From Xanthobacter sp. NM-25 (GTDB taxonomy: Bacteria; Pseudomonadota; Alphaproteobacteria; Rhizobiales; Xanthobacteraceae): a stretch of DNA of 64,000 nucleotides. This document shows, piece after piece, positions 24,238 through 32,973 of this stretch. Position 1 is the stretch's first letter; each line of letters begins with the position of its first letter. The notes beneath the pieces were generated by a model. It did not search any database and was not told the origin of the DNA. It saw nothing but the letters and a program-made list of their open reading frames with translations. The stretch is taken from positions 310,001-374,000 of the forward strand of contig NZ_JACBFS010000001.1 in assembly GCF_022138605.1 (NCBI RefSeq). The letters are read 5' to 3'. The translations under genes were made by a program, and so were the position numbers.

Positions 24238-24733
24238 GTCTGGCTCTCTTTAAGCCTGTGGCGGAACGCCACTCCTTGCGGAGCGAAATTCCACCGGTTG
24301 CGCCTTGCCGCCCGTTGCGGCCGACCCGTTCTAGAACGGCATGCCGACCGCAGCGCGCGGCGCTCATGCCCTGTCCCCTCGGATCCCGACGAAGCTCGAG
24401 GCTCGACATGGAACACAAGGCGCTGGTTCGAACCGATCTCTTCAGTGACCGCCACAGCGACCACCGACCTGAATTCCGGTTTTCCCCGTCTATGCGGGCT
24501 CCCGCCACCCGACACCAAGCCGGGCCATGAGATTTAAACCGATGCCGACCTTGCGGCGACACCGACACCTGCAGTCTCGGACAGGACCTTCGACCGTCTC
24601 GCGAGAGATTCCGTTAAGAATCACCATCGAGACAGACGATAAGGCCGGGCGGGCGAACCCTCCCAGCCCTTCCACCCGGTCAAGGGGGAAGCTCAAATCC
24701 TCTTCCCGCCGGCATGCCGGCTAGGAAACAGCC

Positions 24734-24762
24734 CATATAATGCCTCGGGCCCCGCTTGTCAC
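24734..24762 (-). promoter_or_regulatory. Candidate promoter for rplJ-rplL-rpoB-rpoC
   Basis: On the minus strand, GTGACA (24757-24762) is followed after 17 bases by TATATG (24734-24739); with a 16-base spacer the -10 reads TTATAT. It is the only good sigma-70-like pair I see in the rplA-rplJ gap. The predicted transcript start is near 24726. Confidence 0.5.
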
Positions 24763-24859
24763 GTCCCTTGGCACATTTTTCGCTAACCGCCGCCCGCCCC
24801 TCTCGGTGCGGCGACGGCGCGTGCCCGGCGCGAAGGCCCGGCACGCCGATCAAACGACC

Positions 24860-24890
24860 GAGGCCGCAGCGCATGGAACGCTGCGGCCTC
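24860..24890 (-). terminator. Hairpin downstream of rplA
   Basis: A perfect 12-bp stem (24860-24871 with 24879-24890, 7-base loop) lies 21 bases past the rplA stop on the minus strand. It is followed by a weak TCGTTTG tract, so termination may be partial. Confidence 0.65.
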
Positions 24891-24911
24891 AGGCCCGACT
24901 TGGTGTGCCGA

Positions 24912-25610
24912 TCAGGCGGTCAGCACGGTGGAGGGCTCCACCTTGATGCCCGGGCCCATGGTGGACGACACGGCGATGCGCTGCACATAGGTGCCCTTGG
25001 CGCCGGTCGGCTTGGCCTTGACCACCGCATCCGCGAAAGCGCGGATGTTCTCGGCGAGCTTCTCGGTGGAGAAGGAGGCCTTGCCCACGCCGGCGTGGAT
25101 GATGCCGGCCTTCTCCACGCGGAACTCCACCGCGCCGCCCTTCGCAGCGCCAACGGCGCCCTTCACGTCCATGGTGACGGTGCCGACCTTGGGGTTCGGC
25201 ATCAGGCCGCGCGGGCCGAGCACCTTACCCAGACGACCGACCAGCGGCATCAGGTCCGGGGTGGCGATGCAGCGATCGAAATCGATGGTGCCGCCCTGGA
25301 TGGTCTCCAGCAGGTCCTCGGCGCCCACGATGTCGGCGCCCGCCGCCTTGGCCTCGTCGGCCTTGGCGCCACGGGCGAACACGGCCACCCGCACGGTCCG
25401 GCCGGAGCCGTTCGGCAGGTTGCACACGCCACGCACCATCTGGTCCGCGTGGCGGGGATCGACGCCGAGATTCATCGCGACCTCGATGGTCTCGTCGAAC
25501 TTGGCGGTGGACCGCTCCTTCAGGAGCGCGATGGCCTCGTCGAGCCCGTAGAGCTTGACGTGGTCGATGCCTTCATGCGCGGCACGGATGCGCTTGCCCT
25601 GATTTGCCAT
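24912..25610 (-). CDS. rplA: 50S ribosomal protein L1
   Basis: A 232-residue protein. It has the L1 signatures (VGVDPRHADQMVRG-like region, GPRGLMPNPKVGTV and the C-terminal GPGIKV). L1 binds 23S rRNA at the mobile L1 stalk and in many bacteria represses rplKA translation. ATG 25610 has GGGGTGAG 6 bases upstream; a GTG three codons earlier would overlap rplK. It follows rplK by 5 bases, so the two are translationally linked. Confidence 0.98.
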   Translation of the reverse strand: MANQGKRIRAAHEGIDHVKLYGLDEAIALLKERSTAKFDETIEVAMNLGVDPRHADQMVRGVCNLPNGSGRTVRVAVFARGAKADEAKAAGADIVGAEDLLETIQGGTIDFDRCIATPDLMPLVGRLGKVLGPRGLMPNPKVGTVTMDVKGAVGAAKGGAVEFRVEKAGIIHAGVGKASFSTEKLAENIRAFADAVVKAKPTGAKGTYVQRIAVSSTMGPGIKVEPSTVLTA

Positions 25611-25615
25611 GGCGC

Positions 25616-26065
25616 TCACCCCTGAACCTCAAGGCCCATGGACCGGGCCGAACCTTCGATCATCTGAACGGCCGCCTCGACGGAGTCACAGTTCAGATCC
25701 TTCATCTTCTTCTCGGCGATCTCCGCGAGCTGAGCGCGGGTGACCTTGCCGGCGAAGCCGCCCTTGCCGGGGGTCTTCGAACCGGAGCCGGGCTTCTTCT
25801 TGGTGTCGAGGCCAGCGGCCTTCTTCAGGAAGTAGGAGACCGGCGGAGTCTTCATCTCGAAGGTGAAGGAACGATCCTGGTAGGCGGTGATCACCACCGG
25901 GATGGGCATGCCCTTTTCCATCTGGGCGGTCTGCGCGTTGAACGCCTTGCAGAACTCCATGATGTTGAGACCGCGCTGACCCAGCGCGGGACCAATCGGC
26001 GGGGCCGGATTGGCGCTGCCGGCGGGCACCTGCAGCTTGATGAAACCTGCAATTTTCTTCGCCAT
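25616..26065 (-). CDS. rplK: 50S ribosomal protein L11
   Basis: A 149-residue protein opening MAKKIAGFIKLQVPAG, with the Pro-rich N-terminal thiostrepton-region PAPPIGPALGQRG and the C-terminal rRNA-binding domain. L11 forms the GTPase-associated centre with 23S rRNA. ATG 26065 is chosen, with GGGAGAAG upstream. It lies 178 bases after nusG. Confidence 0.98.
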   Translation of the reverse strand: MAKKIAGFIKLQVPAGSANPAPPIGPALGQRGLNIMEFCKAFNAQTAQMEKGMPIPVVITAYQDRSFTFEMKTPPVSYFLKKAAGLDTKKKPGSGSKTPGKGGFAGKVTRAQLAEIAEKKMKDLNCDSVEAAVQMIEGSARSMGLEVQG

Positions 26066-26243
26066 TTCAACTTCTCCCAACTAAGCCGGACGCCGGCAGA
26101 AGCCAGCGCGACAGGGATGCGTGGTGCGGTTCGCGGCGCGCTTGGCGAGACGCGCCATCCCCTCCCACGCTGGCACCCCCGAAGGGACGCCGACTTGCGA
26201 CTTGCGCCGCATCCAGCCGCACCGAAGCACGGCCGAAACTGGA

Positions 26244-26777
26244 TCAGGCGACCTTCTCAACCTGATTGAATTCGAGCTCCACCGGCGTCGCGCGGCCGAA
26301 GATGGACACCGCCACCTTGAGACGCGAGCGGGTGTCGTCCACCTCTTCCACGATGCCGTTGAAGGACGCGAACGGACCATCGGCGACCTTCACCGTCTCG
26401 CCCACCTCGAACGAAATGGAGGGCTTCGGCCGCTCAATGCCTTCCTGCACCTGCTGCAGGATGCGCATGGCCTCGCCCTCGGAGATCGGCATGGGCTTGT
26501 TGTCGGCACCCAGGAAGCCGGTGACCTTCGGGGTGTTCTTGATGAGATGGAAGGCCTCGTCGGTGAGGTCCATCTTCACCAGCACATAGCCGGGGAAGAA
26601 CTTGCGCTCCGTATCGACCTTCCGGCCGCGGCGCACCTCCACCACCTTTTCGGTCGGCACCATGATCTGCTCGAACAGATCGGTGAGACCCCGCTGCTCC
26701 GCCTGCTCGCGAATCGAGTCAGCGACCTTCTTCTCGAAGTTGGAATAAGCGTGAACGATGTACCAGCGCTTCGCCAT
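26244..26777 (-). CDS. nusG: Transcription termination/antitermination protein NusG
   Basis: A 177-residue protein opening MAKRWYIVHAYSNFEKKV. It has the NGN domain (FFPGYVLVKMD region) and a C-terminal KOW domain (GETVKVADGPFASFNGIVEE). NusG rides on RNA polymerase, couples it to the ribosome and to Rho. It starts 18 bases after the secE stop, the universal secE-nusG pair. Length is normal. Confidence 0.98.
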   Translation of the reverse strand: MAKRWYIVHAYSNFEKKVADSIREQAEQRGLTDLFEQIMVPTEKVVEVRRGRKVDTERKFFPGYVLVKMDLTDEAFHLIKNTPKVTGFLGADNKPMPISEGEAMRILQQVQEGIERPKPSISFEVGETVKVADGPFASFNGIVEEVDDTRSRLKVAVSIFGRATPVELEFNQVEKVA

Positions 26778-26795
26778 GGTTGCCTCCCTTCCGCC

Positions 26796-26993
26796 TCACT
26801 GCCCAAGAGTGAGGAGCGTGGAGACGCCAAAACGAATGACCTGATCGACGACCAGGAAAAAGATGGCGGCGAGAAACACCATGGCGAACACCATGGCGGT
26901 GGTGATCAGCGTCTCGCGCCGGCTCGGCCAGGTCACCTTCGCCGTTTCGGCACGGACCTGCTGAAAGAACTCGACAGGACTGTTCTTCGCCAT
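26796..26993 (-). CDS. secE: Preprotein translocase subunit SecE
   Basis: A 65-residue protein, the short single-span form of SecE common in alphaproteobacteria. It opens MAKNSPVEFFQQVRAETAKV, followed by WPSRRET just before one membrane segment (about residues 38-58). SecE clamps SecY in the inner membrane. The open frame extends to 27176, but that extension is Arg-rich and unlike the family; ATG 26993 is correct. Confidence 0.95.
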   Translation of the reverse strand: MAKNSPVEFFQQVRAETAKVTWPSRRETLITTAMVFAMVFLAAIFFLVVDQVIRFGVSTLLTLGQ

Positions 26994-27246
26994 GTGCCAC
27001 AGGACGGCTCCTTGAGGCATGCCCCGGTGACCGCCACCTCTCCCTGTTCGATGGTGGCAGGCCCGATTGCGCCGCACACCTTCGCCAAACCCAATAGCCC
27101 TCAGGGCCCGATTTCGGAAGGCCGCGAACGCTGAACCGAACCGGGTTGAAGGAAAATCGATCCGATCGCGGGCCAATGCCCCGGGCGTGGATCATTCCCT
27201 GAACCGCCGCGCTGCCCACCACCCACCGGAACCCTGTTCCGGAAAA

Positions 27247-27323
27247 TGGCAGGAGTGGAGGGACTCGAACCCCCAACCCCCGGTTTTGGAGACCGGTGCT
27301 CTAACCAGTTGAGCTACACTCCT
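27247..27323 (-). tRNA. tRNA-Trp (CCA anticodon)
   Basis: A 77-base cloverleaf on the minus strand with acceptor AGGAGTG paired to CACTCCT, discriminator G, encoded CCA, anticodon loop CTCCAAA and T-loop GGTTCGAGTCC. It sits between tuf and secE, the usual place for tRNA-Trp in proteobacteria. Confidence 0.97.
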
Positions 27324-27502
27324 AGGCCGGCCCTCGTCTGCGCGGCCTGTAAGGCGCTGCATTCGAGGGTAAAGCCCACCGCGCCGGGAAGCGACCCAGC
27401 GCATCGGTGACGTGTCTTTAGAGGGATGCGGATCGCCTGTAAAGGGGATCGCGTCGCCGCATCGGCGCCATCCCCAGGCGCGCGCCGGCAAAGTCGCGCC
27501 AC

Positions 27503-27844
27503 TCAAGGCGCCGGGACGGCCGGCCGGCGGCGCGGCGAGGTCGCGGCATCGGCCTCACCCAGGGTACAGGCGCGATTCGCCCCCGTTCCGGGCGCATTCT
27601 CGAACACACAGGGCGGGCCCGGCGGCTGGCCGCACACGCGCTCCAGATTCTTGAAACTGACACATCGCCCGTCCGGACCACGATAGCCCGGCCCGCCCTT
27701 GCAGCCGCAGCCCTGGCAGGATGGCCGCTCCGGGCAGCGCGTCTCCGCCGCGGCCGGCGCCGCCAGCGAAACACCGCCGCAAAAGAAAAGGGCGGCGCAC
27801 AGGCGCCGCCCCTTCCCAATGCCAAAGGTGAACCGGAGGCCCAC
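27503..27844 (-). CDS. Small Cys-rich secreted protein after tuf
   Basis: A 113-residue protein. A signal peptide (core LCAALFFCGGVSLAAPAAA) is followed by a mature part with eight Cys, four of them clustered in CPERPSCQGCGC, then a GPGYRGPDGRC stretch. I recall similar unnamed proteins at this spot in other Hyphomicrobiales, but know no function. The start would be GTG 27844, only 9 bases after the tuf stop. The tuf terminator hairpin lies inside the codons for the signal peptide, so expression needs read-through or a separate, later start. Four disulfides in the periplasm are possible. Confidence 0.6.
   Translation of the reverse strand: MGLRFTFGIGKGRRLCAALFFCGGVSLAAPAAAETRCPERPSCQGCGCKGGPGYRGPDGRCVSFKNLERVCGQPPGPPCVFENAPGTGANRACTLGEADAATSPRRRPAVPAP
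27781..27811 (-). terminator. Intrinsic terminator of tuf
   Basis: On the minus strand a 9-bp GC stem (27803-27811 with 27790-27798, loop of 4) is followed by TTTTCTTTT. It is a strong intrinsic terminator 43 bases past the tuf stop. It overlaps the first codons of the Cys-rich secreted protein. Confidence 0.85.
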
Positions 27845-27853
27845 CGCGAGGCC

Positions 27854-29044
<1,191 letters not shown>

Positions 29045-29175
29045 CGTTCTCTCTCACTCGGTCGGGCGCCCGCGCGGGCCGCAAAAAAAGCCGCCGTGGG
29101 ATAGGTGGTTTCGCGCGCGGATGCAAGAGCCCCGCGTCGCCGGGCCTGCGCCTATCGCGCGAATCAGGAAAAGAA

Positions 29176-29249
29176 TGGAGCGGGTGAAGGGAATCGAACC
29201 CTCGTATTCAGCTTGGAAGGCTGCTGCTCTACCATTGAGCTACACCCGC
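29176..29249 (-). tRNA. tRNA-Gly (TCC anticodon)
   Basis: A 74-base cloverleaf with acceptor GCGGGTG paired to CACCCGC, discriminator T, encoded CCA, anticodon loop CTTCCAA and T-loop GGTTCGATTCC. It lies between tRNA-Tyr and tuf and is probably part of the tuf transcript. Confidence 0.97.
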
Positions 29250-29315
29250 TTAACCGGGAACGAGGCCCGAAACCGAACGCTCGTCGCCCCGGCTTCTGTC
29301 TTTCGGATTGACGGG

Positions 29316-29400
29316 TGGTGGAGGGGGTTGGATTCGAACCAACGTAGGCAGAGCCAACGGATTTACAGTCCGTCCCCTTTAACCACTCGGGCACCCCTCC
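29316..29400 (-). tRNA. tRNA-Tyr (GTA anticodon)
   Basis: An 85-base class II tRNA with a long variable arm, acceptor GGAGGGG paired to CCCCTCC, discriminator A, encoded CCA and anticodon loop CTGTAAA. It is the first gene of the tyr-gly-tuf unit on the minus strand. Confidence 0.97.
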
Positions 29401-29774
29401 GCCCCGTCATCGCATTGGATCGACCAAAGGCCACTCCACTGCAACTCCGCTATGTGAGCCAGTGTGTCGCAACCGCGATCTCGCAAGGAGCGGGCACTGG
29501 CTGGGACGGCGACGAGCTGGCTCAAACCGCCGTCCGAGGAGCGGCTTTATGTAAGCCAGCCGGCCGCAAGTCAACCGCAAATCGCCGCCGGTGGAGAAGC
29601 CTGTGGACGACGCCGGAAGGCTCCTGGCCTGCTGCCGGCACGCAGGCGGGAAGCGTCAACGACGCAGTCGCCCCGGCCCACCGGCATGGGTCCTCTCGCG
29701 TCGGCCCTCTCGCGTCTGCCCTCTTTGCCTCTGCCCTCTTGCGCCGTGCGCCCGGCTCTGACAAAGCCTCGCTC
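29401..29774. other. 374-bp divergent gap between tRNA-Tyr and rlmB
   Basis: No gene is seen. It should contain the promoter of the tRNA-tuf unit (-) and of rlmB (+), but I cannot point to a convincing -35/-10 pair on either strand. Near the rlmB start is a degenerate tandem repeat (29691-29748). Confidence 0.45.
29691..29748 (+). repeat. Degenerate 14-15-bp tandem repeats upstream of rlmB
   Basis: Four units begin at 29691, 29705, 29719 and 29734. Each starts (c/t)cctct and ends in a G-rich tail; the first two differ at few positions. They end 26 bases before the rlmB ATG. Confidence 0.6.
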
Positions 29775-30632
29775 ATGTCCGATCCATCGTCTTCCCGCCC
29801 CCCGCGTGGCCCTGGCGGCCGCCGCCCGTTTGCCGGCAAGTTCGGCGGCAAGCCCCACGCCGCGCCCGGCGGCCGTGGTCGCTCCGGCAGGGGCGGGGCC
29901 CCGACCTGGGCGGGCGAGGACGATGTCGCCCTGCTCTATGGTTGGCACACAGTGGCCGAGGCGCTCGCCAATCCGCAGCGCCGCTTCCGCAAGATCCTCG
30001 CCACCGAGAATGCGGTGAACCGCCTGGCCGAATCCAACCTCCCGCTACCCGTCGCGCCCGAGATCGTGCGGCCTTCGGAGATCGACAAGCTGCTCGGGCC
30101 CGATGCGGTGCACCAGGGGCTGCTGGCGGAGGTGGACCACCTGCCCTCCCCCCGGCTCAAGGACATCGCCAAGACCGACCTGGTGCTGGTGCTCGACCAG
30201 ATCACCGACCCCCACAATGTGGGGGCCATCGTGCGCTCGGCGGCGGCGTTCGCGGTCTCCGCCATCGTCACCACCGCGCGGCACAGCCCCGCCGCCACCG
30301 GCGTGCTCGCCAAGAGCGCGTCCGGCGGGCTTGAGCATGTGCCCATCTGCCTGGTGCAGAATCTCGCCCGCGCCCTCAACGAGCTCAAGGACAACGGCAT
30401 GCTGGTGGTGGGGCTCGACAGCGAGGGCGCGGCCGATCTCGCTGACACGCCGCTGCGGGCGCCCCTCGCCCTGGTGCTGGGCGCCGAGGGCAAGGGCCTG
30501 CGTCAGCTCACCCGCGAGACATGCGATGTGCTGGCGCGAATCGATCTGCCCGGCGTCATCAAGAGCCTCAACGTCTCCAATGCCGCCGCCCTGTCGCTCG
30601 GCATGGCGCGCCAGGCCCTGCGGAGCCGCTGA
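29775..30632 (+). CDS. rlmB: SpoU-family 23S rRNA 2'-O-methyltransferase (RlmB-like)
   Basis: A 285-residue protein. The first 45 residues are a basic Gly/Pro/Arg tail. A substrate-binding domain follows (LLYGWHTVAEAL), then a SPOUT knot domain with the three SpoU motifs: DQITDPHNVGAIVRSA, LGAEGKGLRQL and PGVIKSLNVSNAAALSL. RlmB methylates G2251 of 23S rRNA (E. coli numbering). ATG 29775 is chosen over far upstream starts that run through the tRNA region. The exact rRNA target is inferred from family resemblance. Confidence 0.92.
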   Translation: MSDPSSSRPPRGPGGRRPFAGKFGGKPHAAPGGRGRSGRGGAPTWAGEDDVALLYGWHTVAEALANPQRRFRKILATENAVNRLAESNLPLPVAPEIVRPSEIDKLLGPDAVHQGLLAEVDHLPSPRLKDIAKTDLVLVLDQITDPHNVGAIVRSAAAFAVSAIVTTARHSPAATGVLAKSASGGLEHVPICLVQNLARALNELKDNGMLVVGLDSEGAADLADTPLRAPLALVLGAEGKGLRQLTRETCDVLARIDLPGVIKSLNVSNAAALSLGMARQALRSR

Positions 30633-30941
30633 GAGGCGCACAAGCGCCCCCTCGATACCGCCACCCTCCCGTTGCGGCATTGCACCTAAGACCAATAGAC
30701 TATCGTCGTAGCGCCATTCTTTCGCCAGAATGGTGACCAGGCGCAAAAGCGCCCTGCGCCGCCGAACCACACGCCAAAATAGTGGAAAGGTGAGCCAACT
30801 GAGGAACGCCCCGTCACCGGCGCCCTCGTGGCGCGCGGATGTATTGACATGGCCCGACGTCGGCCCGCTGCGGCAGTGCACAGCCTGGCTCAAGCCTCGC
30901 GCCGAAAGATGCGCGTGGTACCGACGTGGGAGGACATGTCC
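30633..30941 (+). other. 309-bp gap upstream of the MHS transporter
   Basis: No gene is seen. It holds a perfect 7-bp inverted repeat with a 6-base spacer (30714-30733, ccattct/agaatgg) that could be an operator. I see no clear terminator after rlmB and only weak -35/-10 candidates. Confidence 0.4.
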
Positions 30942-32609
30942 ATGAGCATCACGACCGCGACAGCGGCCGCACCGCCGCGCCCCATGACCCGCGAGGAGAA
31001 GAAGGTCATCTTCGCCTCGTCACTGGGCACCGTCTTTGAGTGGTATGATTTTTATCTTTACGGGTCACTGGCCGCCATCATCGGCGCGCAATTCTTCTCG
31101 GCCTATCCGCCGGGCACCCGTGACATCTTCGCATTGCTGGCCTTCGCCGCCGGCTTTCTGGTTCGCCCCTTCGGCGCGCTGGTCTTCGGCCGGCTGGGGG
31201 ATCTCGTCGGGCGCAAATACACCTTCCTCGTCACCATTCTGATCATGGGCCTGTCGACCTTCATCGTCGGCATCCTGCCCAATGCCGCCTCCATCGGCAT
31301 CGCCGCACCGGTCATCCTGATCGCGCTGCGCCTGCTGCAGGGCTTGGCCCTCGGCGGCGAATATGGTGGCGCCGCCACCTATGTGGCCGAACACGCCCCC
31401 CATGGGCGGCGCGGCTTCTACACCTCGTGGATCCAGACCACGGCCACCCTCGGCCTGTTCCTGTCGCTGATCGTCATCCTGTTCACCCGCACGCTGACCG
31501 GAGAGGAAGCATTCCGCACCTGGGGCTGGCGCGTGCCATTCCTGGTGTCGGTGCTGCTGCTGGGCGTCTCGGTGTGGATCCGACTGCAACTGTCCGAATC
31601 ACCGACCTTCAAGCGCATGAAGGAAGAAGGCACCACTTCCAAGGCGCCGCTGTCGGAGGCGTTCGGCCATTGGGGCAACCTCAAGATCGTGCTGATCGCC
31701 TTGTTCGGCCTCGTCGCCGGCCAGGGCGTCGTCTGGTACACGGGCCAGTTCTACGCCCTGTTCTTCCTGCAGAGCATTCTGAAGGTGGACGGTTATACCT
31801 CCAACCTGCTGATCGCGTGGTCGCTGGTGTTCGGCACGGGCTTCTTCGTGTTCTTTGGCTGGCTGTCGGACAAGATCGGCCGCAAGCCCATCATCCTGGC
31901 CGGCTGCCTGGTGGCGGCGGCGAGCTATTTCCCGCTGTTCAACCTCATCACCACCTATGCCAATCCGCCGCTGGAACGGGCGGTGCAGACGGTGCGGGTG
32001 AGCGTGGTGGCCAGTCCCGGCGAATGCGGCTCCCTCTTCAATCCGGTGGGCACCCGCATCTATTCGGCGCCGTGCGATCTCGCCCGTGACTTCCTGGCGA
32101 AAGCGGGCGTGAAGTACGCCACCACCGCGGCCCCCGCCGGCACGCCGGTAGAGTTGAGGATCAACAATGAGGTGGTGCCCTACGGGCCCGACTTCGCCAA
32201 GACCGCCAGCGCCGCCCTGCAGGCGGCGGGCTATCCCACCACCGCCACCAATAAAGAGGTCGTGAAGATGGCGCATCCGTTCGACATCTTCCGCCCACAG
32301 GTGGCGGCGGTGATCGGACTGCTGTTCATCCTGGTGCTGTTCGTGACCATGGTCTACGGGCCGATCGCGGCGGCGCTGGTGGAGCTCTTCCCTGCCCGCA
32401 TCCGCTACACCTCCATGTCGCTGCCCTATCACATCGGCAACGGCTGGTTCGGCGGCCTGCTGCCGGCCACCTCCTTCGCCATGGTGGCCGCCACCGGCGA
32501 TATCTACTACGGCCTGTGGTACCCGATCGTGATCGCGCTGATGACCTTCGTCATCGGCCTCCTGTTCATGCCGGAGACCAAGGATCGCAACATCGATCAC
32601 TGGCACTGA
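30942..32609 (+). CDS. MFS transporter, metabolite:H+ symporter (MHS) type
   Basis: A 556-residue inner-membrane protein. MHS marks are the N-terminal SSLGTVFEWYDFYLYG, the loop GRLGDLVGRKY after helix 2 and the second-half loop GWLSDKIGRKP. Substrates in the family include dicarboxylates, alpha-ketoglutarate, proline/betaine and shikimate; none can be assigned here. Start choice: GGAGG lies 8 bases before ATG 30942 and too close to ATG 30936. An unusual insert of roughly 90 residues (about 345-435) with two Cys interrupts the second half, probably as a periplasmic loop. A strong terminator follows. Confidence 0.9.
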   Translation: MSITTATAAAPPRPMTREEKKVIFASSLGTVFEWYDFYLYGSLAAIIGAQFFSAYPPGTRDIFALLAFAAGFLVRPFGALVFGRLGDLVGRKYTFLVTILIMGLSTFIVGILPNAASIGIAAPVILIALRLLQGLALGGEYGGAATYVAEHAPHGRRGFYTSWIQTTATLGLFLSLIVILFTRTLTGEEAFRTWGWRVPFLVSVLLLGVSVWIRLQLSESPTFKRMKEEGTTSKAPLSEAFGHWGNLKIVLIALFGLVAGQGVVWYTGQFYALFFLQSILKVDGYTSNLLIAWSLVFGTGFFVFFGWLSDKIGRKPIILAGCLVAAASYFPLFNLITTYANPPLERAVQTVRVSVVASPGECGSLFNPVGTRIYSAPCDLARDFLAKAGVKYATTAAPAGTPVELRINNEVVPYGPDFAKTASAALQAAGYPTTATNKEVVKMAHPFDIFRPQVAAVIGLLFILVLFVTMVYGPIAAALVELFPARIRYTSMSLPYHIGNGWFGGLLPATSFAMVAATGDIYYGLWYPIVIALMTFVIGLLFMPETKDRNIDHWH

Positions 32610-32640
32610 CAGCCGCAGCGCCGGTCTGACCTGTTCCGGA

Positions 32641-32669
32641 AACGGCCCCGCCCCGCGCGGGGCCGTTTT
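32641..32669 (+). terminator. Intrinsic terminator of the MHS transporter gene
   Basis: An 11-bp stem (32641-32651 with 32657-32667, loop cccgc) runs into TTTT. It is 31 bases past the stop codon. Confidence 0.88.
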
Positions 32670-32799
32670 CATCCGTCGGTGAGACATGACCGGCCATGGG
32701 ACGTGAACCACCATGGGACACGCCAGTCCCGGTCTTGTTCCCGCCGGGCACCGCTGCTAGAGCTTTGGACGATCCGAGGCCAGCCTGGCTCACCGGAAT

Positions 32800-32874
<75 letters not shown>

Positions 32875-32973
32875 TTTTCACCCTCTGAGGGCGGCGTTGA
32901 AACGGTTGTCGGAAGGCGCGGCCTGCGCCACTCCGCGGTTCCCGACCGGCCGACGCCGGATCTGCCAAGATGA

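Larger units (their letters stand above)
24238..24911 (-). other. 674-bp rplA-rplJ gap: terminator, promoter and long rplJ leader
   Basis: No gene is seen. The gap holds a hairpin after rplA, a candidate promoter at 24734-24762 and a leader of almost 500 bases before rplJ. A leader of this kind is the place to expect the L10-L12 autoregulatory mRNA fold. I could not draw that fold with certainty. A 14-bp perfect palindrome (gccggcatgccggc) lies close to the expected transcript start. Confidence 0.55.

Noticed and set aside
26994..27176. N-terminal extension of SecE
   Set aside because: It is Arg-rich and unlike any SecE; ATG 26993 gives the standard short form.
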